Shown: positions 1 to 10,046, numbered from the stretch's first letter. The stretch: DNA of 64,000 nucleotides from Anaerobacillus alkalidiazotrophicus (GCF_001866055.1 NZ_MLQS01000030.1:559500-623499), one strand, 5' to 3'. Translations and numbers: made by a program. Notes: generated by a model from the sequence alone, not told the origin.

Positions 1-681
1 GCTAAAGGTTCTGGTATGATCCATCCGAATATGGCGACTATGCTAGCTTTTGTTACTACGGACGCAAATATTGAGCCAAAATGGTTACAAATAGCTTTGA
101 GTAAAGTAATTGACGAAACCTTTAACCGTATTACTGTTGATGGTGATACGTCAACAAATGATACAGTTGTTACGTTAGCTAGTGGTCTGGCAAATAACGA
201 CCAATTAACGAAAGATCACCCTGATTGGGATCAGTTTGTCCTAGGTTTAAAAATGACATGCGAGCATTTAGCAAAAAAAATCGCACGTGATGGTGAAGGG
301 GCTACAAAACTAATAGAGGTTCAAGTTAAAGGTGCGTTAAATGATCAAGAAGCTGGAAAGGTAGCTAAGTCAATCGTTGGTTCAGATTTAGTAAAATCTG
401 CAATATATGGAACAGACGCTAACTGGGGAAGAATTATTTGTGCAATTGGTTATAGTGAAGCAGAAATTAACCCAGATACGATTGATATTGCAATAGGAGA
501 AATTCAAACTTTAAAAGATGGTATGCCAATTCCTTTTTCTGAAGAAGAGGCTACTCAATATTTATCAACGGAAAACATTGTTATCTATGTGGATTTGAAA
601 ATTGGTCATGGTTTCGGTAAAGCGTGGGGCTGTGATTTAACATATGATTACGTGAGAATTAATGCTGGTTACCGAACATAA
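1..681 (+). CDS. argJ: ArgJ, bifunctional ornithine/glutamate acetyltransferase, C-terminal part
   Basis: The gene is cut by the left edge: frame 1 is open from base 1 and ends at TAA 679-681, leaving the last 226 residues of a protein usually about 400 long. The first visible residues include NMATML, the conserved ArgJ autocleavage site where the Thr becomes the nucleophile of the beta chain, so nearly the whole beta chain is here. GTDANWGRI near the middle is also typical. ArgJ moves the acetyl group from N-acetylornithine to glutamate, recycling it in cytoplasmic arginine synthesis. argB follows after 18 bases, so the genes are cotranscribed from a promoter outside the window. Identity is secure. 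Confidence 0.96.
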   Translation, partial: AKGSGMIHPNMATMLAFVTTDANIEPKWLQIALSKVIDETFNRITVDGDTSTNDTVVTLASGLANNDQLTKDHPDWDQFVLGLKMTCEHLAKKIARDGEGATKLIEVQVKGALNDQEAGKVAKSIVGSDLVKSAIYGTDANWGRIICAIGYSEAEINPDTIDIAIGEIQTLKDGMPIPFSEEEATQYLSTENIVIYVDLKIGHGFGKAWGCDLTYDYVRINAGYRT

Positions 682-699
682 AATTAGGAGGTCTAATCC

Positions 700-1482
700 A
701 TGAATGATGTAATGGTTGTAAAATGTGGTGGTAGCACGTTACAGGAGCTTTCGGATGAATTTTTTTCAAGTATGAAACTCTTAAAGAATATGAATGTAAC
801 ACCGATTATCGTTCACGGTGGTGGACCTGAAATAGATTCATTGCTACAAAAACTAGACGTGAAAAGTGAGTTTGTGAATGGCTTACGTAAAACTACAGCA
901 GAGGTACTTGAAGTTGCTGAAATGGTCTTAACTGGAAAAGTTAATAAGTTACTCGTAACAAAGCTACAACAAGCCGGTCTGTTGAGTTTAGGAATTTCAG
1001 GGTGTGATGGGACGTTGCTTAAAGCAAGTGCCATAAATGAAACTGAATTAGGTTTTGTAGGTGAAGTGAATCAAGTTAATGCAGGGTTACTTTTTCAACT
1101 TCTTTCAATCAATGTCGTTCCAGTCATTGCTCCTATTGGTATGGATGACAATGGTACTCATTTTAATATAAATGCTGATACAGCTGCCGCGGCTATTGCT
1201 GAAAGTATCTCAGCTAAAAAAATGATTTTTGTTACAGATGTAGCTGGAATATTAAAAGACAATCAGCTTCAAAAGGTAGTTTCTGTTTCAGAAGTTGAGG
1301 AAATGATCAAGGACGGTACTATATACGGTGGAATGATCCCAAAAGTAAAAGGTGCAATAAAATGCTTACAGGGAAATATTGAGGAAGTATATATCATTAA
1401 TGGAAAAAGTGGGAACTTAATGACTAATGGAGAATTAGTCGGTACTAAAATAGTTAAGTCAAAAGAGCTTATTAATAATTAA
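700..1482 (+). CDS. argB: Acetylglutamate kinase
   Basis: This 260-residue amino acid kinase phosphorylates N-acetylglutamate with ATP, the second step of arginine synthesis. The N-terminus VVKCGGS forms the phosphate-binding Lys-Gly-Gly loop, HGGGPEID (about residues 39-46) is the glycine-rich acetylglutamate-binding loop, NINADTAAAAIA (about 151-162) is the family signature, and GGMIPK (about 209-214) carries the second catalytic Lys. Length fits the family. AGGAGG stands 7 bases before the ATG. It lies between argJ and argD on one strand with short gaps, as in the B. subtilis argCJBD operon. Confidence 0.96.
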   Translation: MNDVMVVKCGGSTLQELSDEFFSSMKLLKNMNVTPIIVHGGGPEIDSLLQKLDVKSEFVNGLRKTTAEVLEVAEMVLTGKVNKLLVTKLQQAGLLSLGISGCDGTLLKASAINETELGFVGEVNQVNAGLLFQLLSINVVPVIAPIGMDDNGTHFNINADTAAAAIAESISAKKMIFVTDVAGILKDNQLQKVVSVSEVEEMIKDGTIYGGMIPKVKGAIKCLQGNIEEVYIINGKSGNLMTNGELVGTKIVKSKELINN

Positions 1483-1559
1483 GAATATTAAATGGAATGG
1501 TTTTTCGACATTACAAAGTAAAAAAAATTAACCATTCTAAAATTAGGTGGGGTGTGAGT

Positions 1560-2717
1560 GTGAGTTATTTATTTCCTACGTATAATAAATGGCCTATTAA
1601 AGTAAAAGAAGCTTTTGGTACATCACTAATTGATGAACATGGAAAAAAGTATTTAGATTTTGTGGCTGGAATTGCAGTTTGTAATTTAGGTCACTGTCAT
1701 CCTTATGTTAATGAAATGATGATAAACCAATTAAATAAAGTAAGTCACGTTTCAAATTTATTTCATATAGATGGCCAAGAAGAAGTGGCTAAAGCGTTAA
1801 CGTCGAACTCAAGTGGTGATGCTGTTTTTTTCTGTAATAGTGGGACTGAAGCTAATGAGGCTGCTATTAAATTAGTTAGAAAAGCTACTGGGAAAAAGAA
1901 GATTATAACATTTTATCAATCGTTCCACGGTCGTACGATGGGGAGTCTTTCAGCAACTGGTCAGGATAAAATCCATCAAGGATTTGCGCCGTTATTAGAT
2001 GGCTTTTCGTATGTACCATTTAACAACTCAAAAGCACTAAATGAGGCAGTAAATGAGGATGTTGCAGCTATTATGCTTGAAGTTATTCAAGGAGAAGGTG
2101 GCGTCCATGGTGCAAGCGCTGAGTTTATAGAAACCATTAATCAATTAAAAGAGAAGTACAATTTATTAGTTGTTGTGGATGAAGTACAAACGGGAATAGG
2201 TAGAACAGGTAAAGCATTTGGTTATCAACATTACAATTTATCTCCTGATATTATAACTGTCGCAAAGGGTCTTGGTAACGGTTTTCCGGTTGGAGGATTA
2301 ATCGGAAAAGCAAAATTGATTGAATCTTTTGGACCAGGAAGTCATGGTTCAACGTTTGGTGGTAATCCACTAGCAATGGCAGCAGCTAATGCTACTCTAC
2401 AAACAATTTTCCAAGATTCGTTCTTAAAAGATGTGGAAGAGAAAAGTAACTACTTTATTTCCAAATTAACAGAAGTCCTTAAAGACTCAGAGGTTGTTAA
2501 AGAAATAAGAGGAAAAGGTTTCATTCTTGGAATAGAGTGTAACCAAGATGTAAGTTCTTTCATAGTAGCATTAAGAGATAAAGGATTATTAGTATTAAAT
2601 GCCGGGCCTAACGTATTAAGACTTTTACCACCGTTAACGGTTACGTACGAGGAACTTGACTTAGCAATAAGTTTAATTTCAAACACGTTAAACGTAAAAC
2701 TAGTTGAAAGTAAATAG
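1560..2717 (+). CDS. argD: Acetylornithine aminotransferase
   Basis: PLP-dependent class III aminotransferase that makes N-acetylornithine from N-acetylglutamate semialdehyde. Visible are NSGTEANEAAIKL (cofactor phosphate region), SFHGRTMGSLSATG, VVVDEVQTGIGRTG (the Asp that holds the pyridine nitrogen) and ITVAKGLGNGFPVGG with the Schiff-base Lys. The open frame reaches back to 1497, but I place the start at GTG 1560. AGGTGGG (1545-1551) is 8 bases upstream of it, and the protein then begins like other ArgD proteins (SYLFPTYNKW), giving 385 residues. A GTG at 1554 is too close to that site. It is in operon with argB. Confidence 0.93.
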   Translation: MSYLFPTYNKWPIKVKEAFGTSLIDEHGKKYLDFVAGIAVCNLGHCHPYVNEMMINQLNKVSHVSNLFHIDGQEEVAKALTSNSSGDAVFFCNSGTEANEAAIKLVRKATGKKKIITFYQSFHGRTMGSLSATGQDKIHQGFAPLLDGFSYVPFNNSKALNEAVNEDVAAIMLEVIQGEGGVHGASAEFIETINQLKEKYNLLVVVDEVQTGIGRTGKAFGYQHYNLSPDIITVAKGLGNGFPVGGLIGKAKLIESFGPGSHGSTFGGNPLAMAAANATLQTIFQDSFLKDVEEKSNYFISKLTEVLKDSEVVKEIRGKGFILGIECNQDVSSFIVALRDKGLLVLNAGPNVLRLLPPLTVTYEELDLAISLISNTLNVKLVESK

Positions 2718-2746
2718 TAATCTGATTCCGTTAAATTTTTTTGAGG

Positions 2747-2787
2747 TTGAATGAATAAAAATACGGTTTGTATAATGAATATTCGTT
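2747..2787 (+). promoter_or_regulatory. SigA-type promoter with two ARG boxes before carA
   Basis: TTGAAT (2747-2752) and TATAAT (2771-2776) are 18 bases apart. Two sequences close to the Bacillus AhrC/ArgR ARG box, AATGAATAAAAATACG (2750-2765) and AATGAATATTCGTT (2774-2787), overlap the -35/spacer and the -10. This is the expected layout for arginine-dependent repression, giving carAB-argF its own promoter inside the arginine operon. The motif match is seen directly; binding by AhrC is inferred. Confidence 0.75.
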
Positions 2788-2812
2788 GGATATTTAGAGA
2801 GGGGGAAGTGAA

Positions 2813-3892
2813 GTGAAGGGATATATAGTTTTATCAACAGGTGAAACTTTTGAAGGGGAGCTTTTAGGAAATGTAGAACAGGTTTATGGTGAAGTAGTTT
2901 TTTTCACTGGTATGACAGGATATGAGGAGGTCATAACTGATCCTTCCTTTAAAGGTCAAATGGTTGTTTTCACCTATCCCCTAATTGGAAATTACGGAAT
3001 TAATGGATTAGATCAGGAAAGTGTAGGGCCGCAAGCATCTGCTCTAATTATGCAAGGATGTAGAAGTCAAGGTTATCATTATGAAGCGATCGCATCGTTA
3101 AAAGAATATGCTGAGAAACACTCATTGCCCATATTGGTGGGAGTTGATACTAGAGCGGTTGTAAAAAGAATTAGAGAATTAGGTGATATGGGGGCTATTA
3201 TCACTACTAACCTGGATTGTGTTGATTTTTCATCAAAACAGGCAATTGGTACGAGAGATCTTGTTCAAGAGGTTTCTGCAACTACAATTGAAAGTTTTGG
3301 CGATGGAGACCATCATGTAGTGATGGTTGATTTCGGTTATAAAAAATCAATTGTTACATCACTTGTGAATTTAGGTTGTAAAGTAACGGTTGTTCCATAT
3401 AATACAGATGAATTGACGATTGCTAATTTAAAGCCTGATGGAATCCTTTTTTCAAATGGACCGGGTAATCCTAAGAAATTACTTCATTTAACAGGTCAGA
3501 TTAAGCGTTTAGCTACTACTTATCCAACAATGGGGATTTGTTTAGGACACCAACTTTTAGCACTTGCATTTGGTGGTGACACTGAGAAGCTACGTTTTGG
3601 TCATCGAGGAGCAAATCAGCCAGTTCAAGATCTGCTAACAAAAAAAGTGTATATTACTTCTCAAAACCATAGTTATGTTGTTACTGATAGTAGTCTAAAA
3701 GAAACGGGTTTTACCCCTCGTTACGTTAATATAAATGATAGATCAATTGAAGGTATGTCTCATAGTAAATATCCAATCACATCAGTACAATTTCATCCGG
3801 AGGCACACCCAGGACCGACGGATTCAGAAGAGATATTTTTACATTTTCTAACGGACATGAGTAGTAAGAGGAGAGAAAAAGTGTATGCCTAA
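2813..3892 (+). CDS. carA: Carbamoyl-phosphate synthase, arginine-specific, small (glutaminase) subunit
   Basis: CarA hydrolyses glutamine and channels ammonia to CarB for carbamoyl phosphate synthesis. The N-terminal half is the CPSase small-chain domain (GEVVFFTGMTGYEE, DPSFKGQMVVFTYPLIGNYG). The C-terminal half is a class I glutamine amidotransferase with the nucleophile Cys in GICLGHQ and the catalytic His-Glu in QFHPEAHPGP. The start is GTG 2813 behind AGAGGGGG. With 359 residues it is normal in length. Its stop lies 8 bases inside carB, so translation is coupled. Clustering with argF marks it as the arginine-specific rather than the pyrimidine enzyme. Confidence 0.95.
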   Translation: MKGYIVLSTGETFEGELLGNVEQVYGEVVFFTGMTGYEEVITDPSFKGQMVVFTYPLIGNYGINGLDQESVGPQASALIMQGCRSQGYHYEAIASLKEYAEKHSLPILVGVDTRAVVKRIRELGDMGAIITTNLDCVDFSSKQAIGTRDLVQEVSATTIESFGDGDHHVVMVDFGYKKSIVTSLVNLGCKVTVVPYNTDELTIANLKPDGILFSNGPGNPKKLLHLTGQIKRLATTYPTMGICLGHQLLALAFGGDTEKLRFGHRGANQPVQDLLTKKVYITSQNHSYVVTDSSLKETGFTPRYVNINDRSIEGMSHSKYPITSVQFHPEAHPGPTDSEEIFLHFLTDMSSKRREKVYA

Positions 3893-6800
3893 GCATCAAG
3901 ATATAAAGAAAATATTAGTTATTGGCTCGGGTCCAATCGTGATTGGGCAGGCTGCTGAATTTGATTATGCAGGAACCCAAGCATGTCTTGCTTTAAAAGA
4001 AGAGGGATGCAAGGTAATTCTAATAAATAATAACCCTGCAACTGTAATGACAGATAAAGCATGTGCAGATGTCGTTTACTTTGAGCCATTAACGGTAGAA
4101 AGTGTTGAAAAAATTATTCAAAAAGAACGTCCTGATGGCATTTTAGCTACACTTGGGGGGCAAACAGGATTAAATTTAGCATTGTCACTTCATAAAGAAG
4201 GGGTATTAGAAAAGTATGGTGTTCCATTATTAGGTACTCCAATTGAGTCAATCATGAAGGGTGAAGATCGAGAAGAGTTCCGTGCTTTAATGCACCAATT
4301 AGAAGAGCCTGTACCTGAAAGTGAAATTGTAGAAACGGTTGAAGGAGCACTACAGTTTGCAAACCAAGTTGGTTATCCAATCATCGTTCGTCCTGCCTAT
4401 ACATTAGGTGGCGCTGGCGGTGGAATTGTGAATGATGAGCAGTCGTTAAAAAAGGTAGTTAAAGGTGGCTTGAATGCTAGCCCAATTAACCAATGCTTAA
4501 TTGAAAAAAGTATTGCAGGGTTTAAAGAAGTAGAATACGAAGTTATGAGAGACGCAAATGATACGTGTATTACAGTTTGTAATATGGAAAATATTGATCC
4601 AGTTGGTATCCATACTGGGGATTCAATTGTTGTGGCACCTTCTCAAACATTAACAGATGTAGAATATCAAATGCTCCGTTCGGTTTCTGTGAAAATCATT
4701 CGTGCATTAGGAATCGTGGGTGGGTGTAATATTCAATTTGCCCTTGATCCATATAGTAAGAATTATTATTTAATCGAAGTAAATCCAAGGGTTAGTAGAT
4801 CTAGTGCCTTAGCATCAAAAGCTACAGGATATCCAATTGCACGAATTGCGGCTAAATTAAGTATTGGGTATCATTTACATGAACTATTAAATCCAGTTAC
4901 TGGACACACATATGCAAGCTTTGAACCTGCTCTAGATTATTGTGTTGTAAAATTTCCCCGTTGGCCATTTGATAAGTTTCCACAGGTGGATCGAAAGCTA
5001 GGCACACAAATGAAGGCAACTGGAGAGGTAATGGCAATTGAAAGAAATTTAGAATCAGCTTTTCAAAAAGCAATACGCTCTCTTGATATAAAAGGAATTT
5101 CTGGATTGGAAATGGAAAGTGTTAAGAAGTTAACAGATGAAAAGCTATGGAAAAGTGTTAAAGTAGCTGATGACCTTCGTTTTTTTGCAATCTTAGAACT
5201 ACTACGCAGAGGATTTAGTGAAGTAGACATTCATGAAGTAACTCAAATTAACTATTTTTACTTAAAAAGTTGGAAGTTTCTAATTGAAATGGAACAAAAA
5301 GCAAAACAACTTTCTTATGAAACTGTTACAAACAAAGAATTAGAACAATTTAAGGTAAGTGGTTTTTCGGACAAATGGCTAGCTACAACTTGGAAGGTTT
5401 CGTTACATGACATGAGAAAAAAACGTAATGAATTTAATATTCATCCTTCGTATAAAATGGTTGATACTTGTGCTGGTGAATTCGTTGCGAAAACGGCTTA
5501 CTATTATTCTAGTTGGTCTGGAGAGCAAGACGTAGATACAGCATCGACAAAGAAAAAGATTATTATCATTGGTTCAGGACCAATTCGTATTGGGCAAGGG
5601 ATTGAATTTGATTATGTTTCTGTTCACGGTGTTTTAGCTTTAAAACAAGAAGGCTATGAAGCTATCCTTATTAATAATAATCCGGAGACAGTAAGTACAG
5701 ACTATGAAATTGCAGATCGATTATATTTTGAACCATTAACGACAGAAGATGTTTTAAATATCATAGAGCTAGAAACGGCTGACGGTGTAATCGTTCAACT
5801 AGGTGGTCAAACAGCTATTTCTTTAGTTAAGGAATTAGAAGATGCAGGTGTTCCTTTACTTGGAACAAACCATGACACGATTGATAAACTAGAGGATCGA
5901 GACTTATTTTATCAATTCATGAATGAAGTTCACGTTCCTCACATTCCTGGTGTAACAGCAATTAATGAAGTAGATTTAATAACGAAAGCTGACGAAATTG
6001 GTTATCCAGTATTAATTAGACCTTCTTATGTTATTGGTGGGCAAGGAATGATGATTTTCCAAAGTCGTGAGGAAATGGTTAATTACGTTAATGATGAATT
6101 TACAAATGTATTCTTCCCAATTTTACTCGATGCCTATTACCCTGGAGTAGAAGTAGAAGTGGACGCATTAACCGATGGGGTAGACATTGTTATACCTGGT
6201 ATGTTTCAGCATATTGAAAAAGCAGGTGTTCATTCAGGTGACAGTATTTCCGTCATACCACCATTGAACCTTGCAGAAAATCACAAAGAAACAATTGTAG
6301 AATATACAAAACGTATTGCCAATGGCATGGAATTTAAAGGAGTCTTTAATATTCAATTTGTCCTCTATAAAGAAGAAATTTTTGTTCTCGAAGTAAATCC
6401 AAGGGCATCAAGAACAGTTCCGATTCTTAGTAAAGTGACTGGAATGAATATGATTGACGTAACAACTAAGCTTTTAATGGGGCACAAATTAACAGATCTT
6501 GTAGATACGTTAGGCTATCAAGAGGAACCACCATATTATACAGTGAAGGCTCCAGTATTTTCGCACTCTAAACTTCCTGACCTTGATCCGAAGTTAGAGG
6601 CAGAGATGAAGTCTACAGGTGAACTTATCTCGATTAGTGATAATATTGATGAGGCATTTAGAAAAGCTTTTGTTTGGGGTGAGAGAGATATTCCTCAAAT
6701 CTTTAAGAAAAAGGGAAGTATTTATTGTGAAATAGGTAAAGATGTAGAAACGGAATTTTTGTTGCTAAAAGAACAATTAGAAGAAAGAGATTATGTAGTT

Positions 6801-7070
6801 TTACAAAAAGACGATGTTTCCTTCCAAAATTGGTTAAATGATGAAAATAGTGTGTGTTTTTTAAGTGTTAATGTTAATGATCAGGACGCTAAATGGAGAA
6901 GAAAGGAAGCGTTAAAAAATCGTTTGCCAGTTGTAACTGAAGTCTCTACTTTCACTTGTATCGTAAACTGCTTGAACACCAATGATTATTCGGTTTCCTC
7001 AATTAATCAATGGTTGGAAATGTATGAGAGTAAAAAAGGTGAAACCAAAAAATTAAAAACTAATTACTAA
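3885..7070 (+). CDS. carB: Carbamoyl-phosphate synthase, arginine-specific, large subunit
   Basis: CarB joins bicarbonate, ammonia and two ATP into carbamoyl phosphate. The 1061 residues show the duplicated architecture: [26 protein letters not shown] at the start and the matching [21 protein letters not shown] near residue 560 begin the two ATP-grasp halves. GGAGGG loops and [20 protein letters not shown] / [20 protein letters not shown] are the paired metal and ATP sites. The last ~120 residues form the MGS-like allosteric domain, which is divergent here, as in other arginine-specific enzymes. It overlaps carA by 8 bases and precedes argF. Confidence 0.96.
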   Translation: MPKHQDIKKILVIGSGPIVIGQAAEFDYAGTQACLALKEEGCKVILINNNPATVMTDKACADVVYFEPLTVESVEKIIQKERPDGILATLGGQTGLNLALSLHKEGVLEKYGVPLLGTPIESIMKGEDREEFRALMHQLEEPVPESEIVETVEGALQFANQVGYPIIVRPAYTLGGAGGGIVNDEQSLKKVVKGGLNASPINQCLIEKSIAGFKEVEYEVMRDANDTCITVCNMENIDPVGIHTGDSIVVAPSQTLTDVEYQMLRSVSVKIIRALGIVGGCNIQFALDPYSKNYYLIEVNPRVSRSSALASKATGYPIARIAAKLSIGYHLHELLNPVTGHTYASFEPALDYCVVKFPRWPFDKFPQVDRKLGTQMKATGEVMAIERNLESAFQKAIRSLDIKGISGLEMESVKKLTDEKLWKSVKVADDLRFFAILELLRRGFSEVDIHEVTQINYFYLKSWKFLIEMEQKAKQLSYETVTNKELEQFKVSGFSDKWLATTWKVSLHDMRKKRNEFNIHPSYKMVDTCAGEFVAKTAYYYSSWSGEQDVDTASTKKKIIIIGSGPIRIGQGIEFDYVSVHGVLALKQEGYEAILINNNPETVSTDYEIADRLYFEPLTTEDVLNIIELETADGVIVQLGGQTAISLVKELEDAGVPLLGTNHDTIDKLEDRDLFYQFMNEVHVPHIPGVTAINEVDLITKADEIGYPVLIRPSYVIGGQGMMIFQSREEMVNYVNDEFTNVFFPILLDAYYPGVEVEVDALTDGVDIVIPGMFQHIEKAGVHSGDSISVIPPLNLAENHKETIVEYTKRIANGMEFKGVFNIQFVLYKEEIFVLEVNPRASRTVPILSKVTGMNMIDVTTKLLMGHKLTDLVDTLGYQEEPPYYTVKAPVFSHSKLPDLDPKLEAEMKSTGELISISDNIDEAFRKAFVWGERDIPQIFKKKGSIYCEIGKDVETEFLLLKEQLEERDYVVLQKDDVSFQNWLNDENSVCFLSVNVNDQDAKWRRKEALKNRLPVVTEVSTFTCIVNCLNTNDYSVSSINQWLEMYESKKGETKKLKTNY

Positions 7071-7084
7071 AGGATGTGGATTTC

Positions 7085-8062
7085 TTGACTGCACTACCGG
7101 TAACTGAGTCAGGATTAAATATAGAAAAATATAAAGGGAAAAATCTTCTAACATTATTAGATTATTCTTCTGAAGAAATAAAAGAGCTTCTGGAATTTTC
7201 GGTATTACTAAAAAAATATCAAAAAGAAGGTGTGCCTCATCCGTTACTTGCAGGGAAAACACTTGCAATGATATTTGAGAAGTCATCGACAAGAACGAGG
7301 GTTTCTTTTGAAGTTGGGATGAATCAGTTAGGAGGATCAGCTTTATTTTTAAGCTCAAAAGATTCGCAGCTTGGAAGAGGTGAACCAATTTCCGATACTG
7401 CTCAAGTACTTTCGCGATATGTAGATGGGATTATGATCCGAACTCATGGACATGAAATTATTGAGGAATTAGCGAAATTTTCAACAATCCCAGTTATAAA
7501 TGCATTAACAGAAGATTTTCACCCTTGTCAGGCACTAGCTGATATTTTAACCATTTATGAAGTAAAAGGAACGTTTGAAGGGATTAAAACTGTATATGTT
7601 GGCGATGGTAACAATGTAGCTCATTCATTTTTAATAGCTTGTGCAAAAGTAGGTATGGATGTAGCGATCGCAACACCTAAAGGTTATGAGGCAAAAGACT
7701 GGATCATGAAGGAAATCGAGGCTATTTGTAACGAAACAGGAGCAAAACTTCTTGTTACAAATGACCCGGTTGAAGCAGTAAGTGGTGCAGATGTTATTTA
7801 TACAGATGTCTGGACAAGTATGGGTCATGAAGAAGAGACAGCCAAAAGACTTGAAGCATTTAATGAGTTTCAAGTAAATAAGGCTTTAGCTAGCCATGCC
7901 AAGGATGATTATATATTCCTTCATTGCTTACCGGCTCACCGTGGAGAAGAAGTAACGGTTGATGTAATTGATGGGGAACATTCATATATTTTTGATCAAG
8001 CGGAAAATCGACTGCATGCTCAAAAAGCTGTATTAGTTGCATTAATGGGTGATACGAAATAG
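7085..8062 (+). CDS. argF: Ornithine carbamoyltransferase
   Basis: Transfers the carbamoyl group to ornithine to make citrulline. SSTRTR (carbamoyl phosphate loop), HPCQALAD and [10 protein letters not shown] (catalytic Cys region) are intact. The frame opens at GTG 7076, but the AAAGGA at 7069-7074 is then too close. TTG 7085, about 10 bases after it, is the better start and gives 325 residues, close to the family norm. It ends the arginine operon: a strong terminator follows at once. In B. subtilis the next gene is yjzC, which here is displaced by about 14 kb. Confidence 0.92.
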   Translation: MTALPVTESGLNIEKYKGKNLLTLLDYSSEEIKELLEFSVLLKKYQKEGVPHPLLAGKTLAMIFEKSSTRTRVSFEVGMNQLGGSALFLSSKDSQLGRGEPISDTAQVLSRYVDGIMIRTHGHEIIEELAKFSTIPVINALTEDFHPCQALADILTIYEVKGTFEGIKTVYVGDGNNVAHSFLIACAKVGMDVAIATPKGYEAKDWIMKEIEAICNETGAKLLVTNDPVEAVSGADVIYTDVWTSMGHEEETAKRLEAFNEFQVNKALASHAKDDYIFLHCLPAHRGEEVTVDVIDGEHSYIFDQAENRLHAQKAVLVALMGDTK

Positions 8063-8072
8063 TTATTAAATC

Positions 8073-8112
8073 AAAAAAGAGTTGGCCTATAGATTTTAGG
8101 CAACTCTTTTTC
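8073..8112 (+). terminator. Rho-independent terminator after argF
   Basis: AAAAAGAGTTG pairs with CAACTCTTTTT around a short loop, with one bulged G, and ends in a T run. It closes the arg-car operon. Confidence 0.85.
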
Positions 8113-8364
8113 TGGTTGGAGAGCTATGTACGTCTAGATCCAATGACGGGTTGTTAGGTAGTTTATTAAGGAATTTACTACATTACAATAAAAAATATTT
8201 ATAATAGGCTTCAACAAGGTTGTTTCAGCGATTACTCATAAAACAAAAGACTGCTTGGAGAAAGCGTTCTTTAGAGTGAGTATAGTTTTAGTCGTTGAAG
8301 TACGCAGAAGTCCTAAAGCGATCCTTAGAAACGTCAAAGTTCCTCGTGGTTGATTACATTTGAT
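8113..8364. other. Non-coding stretch between the argF terminator and a repeat element
   Basis: No gene is supported. The part from about 8215 to 8350 is somewhat richer in G+C than its surroundings and stays open in one + frame up to a TGA near 8353, but it has no start codon with a ribosome binding site and matches nothing I recognise. It could be the worn end of a lost gene. Confidence 0.3.
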
Positions 8365-8520
8365 CCCACTCTTTAGGGGGCAAGTAAGACCCCCACCTCA
8401 AAACTTAAGAAAATCGAGAAGTTTAGGTGGGGGATAAACTGCCCCTAAAGGTCCGATATAGAATAACTTTCATCAGTGGGGGATGAAGGAAAACCCCTAC
8501 TGATTGAAGTTCAGCTTTAT
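8365..8520 (+). mobile_element. IS200/IS605-type non-autonomous palindromic element, copy 1 (shortened)
   Basis: A 156-bp copy of a four-member family. The left end starts CCCAC after the flank TTGAT. A long hairpin follows (CCCCCACCT paired with AGGTGGGGG, enclosed by GGGGCA/TGCCCC). The right-end hairpin (CAGTGGGG / CCCC.ACTG) leads into GTTCAGCTTTAT. Compared with copies 3 and 4 the central hairpin is missing, exactly between two ATCAGTG repeats. No ORF lies inside. The family assignment is inferred from subterminal palindromes, lack of terminal inverted repeats, and TTGAT/TTTAT at the junctions. Confidence 0.7.
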
Positions 8521-8527
8521 ATCGTTT

Positions 8528-9214
8528 CTAGTTTATATATTCTTTTAATGCATCAATATTATGAATAAATAAATACCCCTGTTTTTTTGTAACTATTTTT
8601 TGTTGCTTTAACTGATTCATTAATCTTGTTACACTTTCACGTGTTGCACCAAAGAAACTTCCTAAATCTTCATGTGTTAATTTGAGCTTAATTTTTATTC
8701 CGTCTTCAGTAGTACTTCCGTATTCATCCGCCAACCGCACTAAAGTAGCTGCTAATGCTCCGAATTTCCCGTATAATGCTACATCTCGCAGTGTGGTTTG
8801 AGAAATTCGAAGTCTTTCTGAAAAGTCCCGGAACAAAGATATTGCTAGATGAGGATGCTGTAATAAAAAGGTTTCTAAGTCATCATTTTTAATATAGGAA
8901 GTATTACCGTTCTCAATACAAGTGGCTGTAGCAGGGTATGTGCTTTCGGGTTTACAGAATAAAGCCACTTCTGCAAACATTTCTCCTGATTGGCGAATGC
9001 TTAGTACGATTTCTTTTCCATCTGGTGTACTTTTATTTATGCGTACTTTTCCTTCATTTACAAAATAAACTGCGTCAGCAGGGTCATATTCATGGAAAAG
9101 AACTTCTCCTTTTGTCATCTTTTTAGTTTGAATAATATGTGTAAGTTGTTCCTTTTGTTCCATCGGTAATGCAGAAAAAATAGGTATATTATTAATAAAG
9201 CGACTAACAGGCAT
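8528..9214 (-). CDS. Crp/Fnr-family transcriptional regulator without Fe-S cysteines
   Basis: A 228-residue cytoplasmic regulator. Residues about 15-130 form a cyclic-nucleotide-type sensory barrel (GEVLFHEYDPADAVYFVNEGKVRI, GEMFAEVALF). A long dimer helix follows, then a C-terminal winged helix (about 170-220) with LTHEDLGSFFGATRESVTRLMNQL. The recognition helix has the RES..R pattern shared with the two Fnr proteins in this window, so TGTGA-type sites are plausible targets. It lacks the C-terminal CxxCx4C cluster of Bacillus Fnr, so oxygen sensing by that route is unlikely. The ligand is unknown. It is divergent from the next gene, with an Fnr-type site between them. Confidence 0.85.
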   Translation of the reverse strand: MPVSRFINNIPIFSALPMEQKEQLTHIIQTKKMTKGEVLFHEYDPADAVYFVNEGKVRINKSTPDGKEIVLSIRQSGEMFAEVALFCKPESTYPATATCIENGNTSYIKNDDLETFLLQHPHLAISLFRDFSERLRISQTTLRDVALYGKFGALAATLVRLADEYGSTTEDGIKIKLKLTHEDLGSFFGATRESVTRLMNQLKQQKIVTKKQGYLFIHNIDALKEYIN

Positions 9215-9577
9215 TTATTTTTTCATCTCCTTTGGAAAAAATATTAAGTAAATATACGAAATAATAGTGGTTAAAAAACTATATTCAATATAATGAATTT
9301 CATAATTGTTTATTTTCGCTATTCTAATACTAAATGTTGCACCATTTAGGTAATGATGAAATTCAATCAATAGTTTAAAAATACCATAACATAAGTGAAA
9401 TTTGTTGTGCAAAACTTTACATTGATACGAGGAGTGTAATATTTTCATTTTAAAATACTTTCTCCGATTTTTTAAGGGTGAATTTGTTAACAAAATATTC
9501 ACTGTGATATGTTTCACATTAATTATACATTGAATTTGATAAGATTATCTCAAATCACGGATATAGGGGGAGCAAAT
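9215..9577. promoter_or_regulatory. Divergent promoter region
   Basis: A 363-bp AT-rich intergenic region between the Crp/Fnr gene (minus) and the LpdD-like gene (plus). It holds the Fnr-type site at 9503-9518. A 100-codon minus-strand open frame here has no ribosome binding site and a composition like intergenic DNA, so I do not call it. Confidence 0.6.
9503..9518 (+). promoter_or_regulatory. Fnr/Crp-type operator, perfect TGTGA-N6-TCACA
   Basis: TGTGATATGTTTCACA is a full consensus palindrome. Its centre (9510.5) is about 41.5 bases before a start site that would follow the -10-like TAAGAT at 9540-9545. This is a class II activation geometry for the gene at 9578. Confidence 0.75.
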
Positions 9578-9904
9578 GTGATTAGTTGTGAGCTAAATCG
9601 AGTTGGTGTCGATGATCTTATCATTGTATCGGGTGGGACAGGACCACATATTGGAGCTGTTGTTATTGCAGAATATACGGACAGCGAAGTTAAGATAATA
9701 AGTTATGGATTTCCAAATCATAAAGAAGAAGATTTATTTATACAATTAGCTAAAGTCTGGTGTCATACGTTTCAACAAAAAACCGTTCTTTTAGGTGGAA
9801 TTCATATTGATAATGCTACCAAAGCTCAAATTGAAGATCTTGTTAATCAAACATGGGATAAATTTTTTCAACTTATGCTAGATCAAAAAAATTGTAAAGG
9901 TTAA
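9578..9904 (+). CDS. LpdD-like domain protein, possible prenyl-flavin chaperone relative
   Basis: The open frame reaches back to 9509, but GTG 9578 stands 7 bases after TAGGGGG and gives a compact 108-residue cytoplasmic protein. The SGGTGPHIGAVVIA segment followed by a NHKEEDLFIQLAK motif recalls the LpdD-like family named for the gallate decarboxylase subunit D. That recognition is from memory of motif style and is tentative. No decarboxylase (UbiD) gene is nearby, so a role in UbiD maturation cannot be argued from context. The perfect Fnr-type site upstream implies induction when oxygen is scarce. It may be an orphan with another job. Confidence 0.6.
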   Translation: MISCELNRVGVDDLIIVSGGTGPHIGAVVIAEYTDSEVKIISYGFPNHKEEDLFIQLAKVWCHTFQQKTVLLGGIHIDNATKAQIEDLVNQTWDKFFQLMLDQKNCKG

Positions 9905-10046
9905 TAATGAAATACAAAAGTGAGGGACATTAAGTGATTACTTAAGGAACCTCATTTTTTTTGCGCTGTTTTTTCTTGATTACAAAAAAACTAGGGTACT
10001 TATTTAGTTTTCTAATTTACGTCTAAAAATGTGACTTTAAAAGCAT

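Noticed and set aside
1497..1559. Extended N-terminus of ArgD from ATG 1497
   Set aside because: The extra 21 residues are not ArgD-like, and the ribosome binding site AGGTGGG lies inside them, before GTG 1560.
9215..9517. 100-codon minus-strand frame upstream of the Crp/Fnr gene
   Set aside because: It runs through the divergent promoter and the Fnr operator, has no ribosome binding site, and its amino acid content is that of translated AT-rich DNA.
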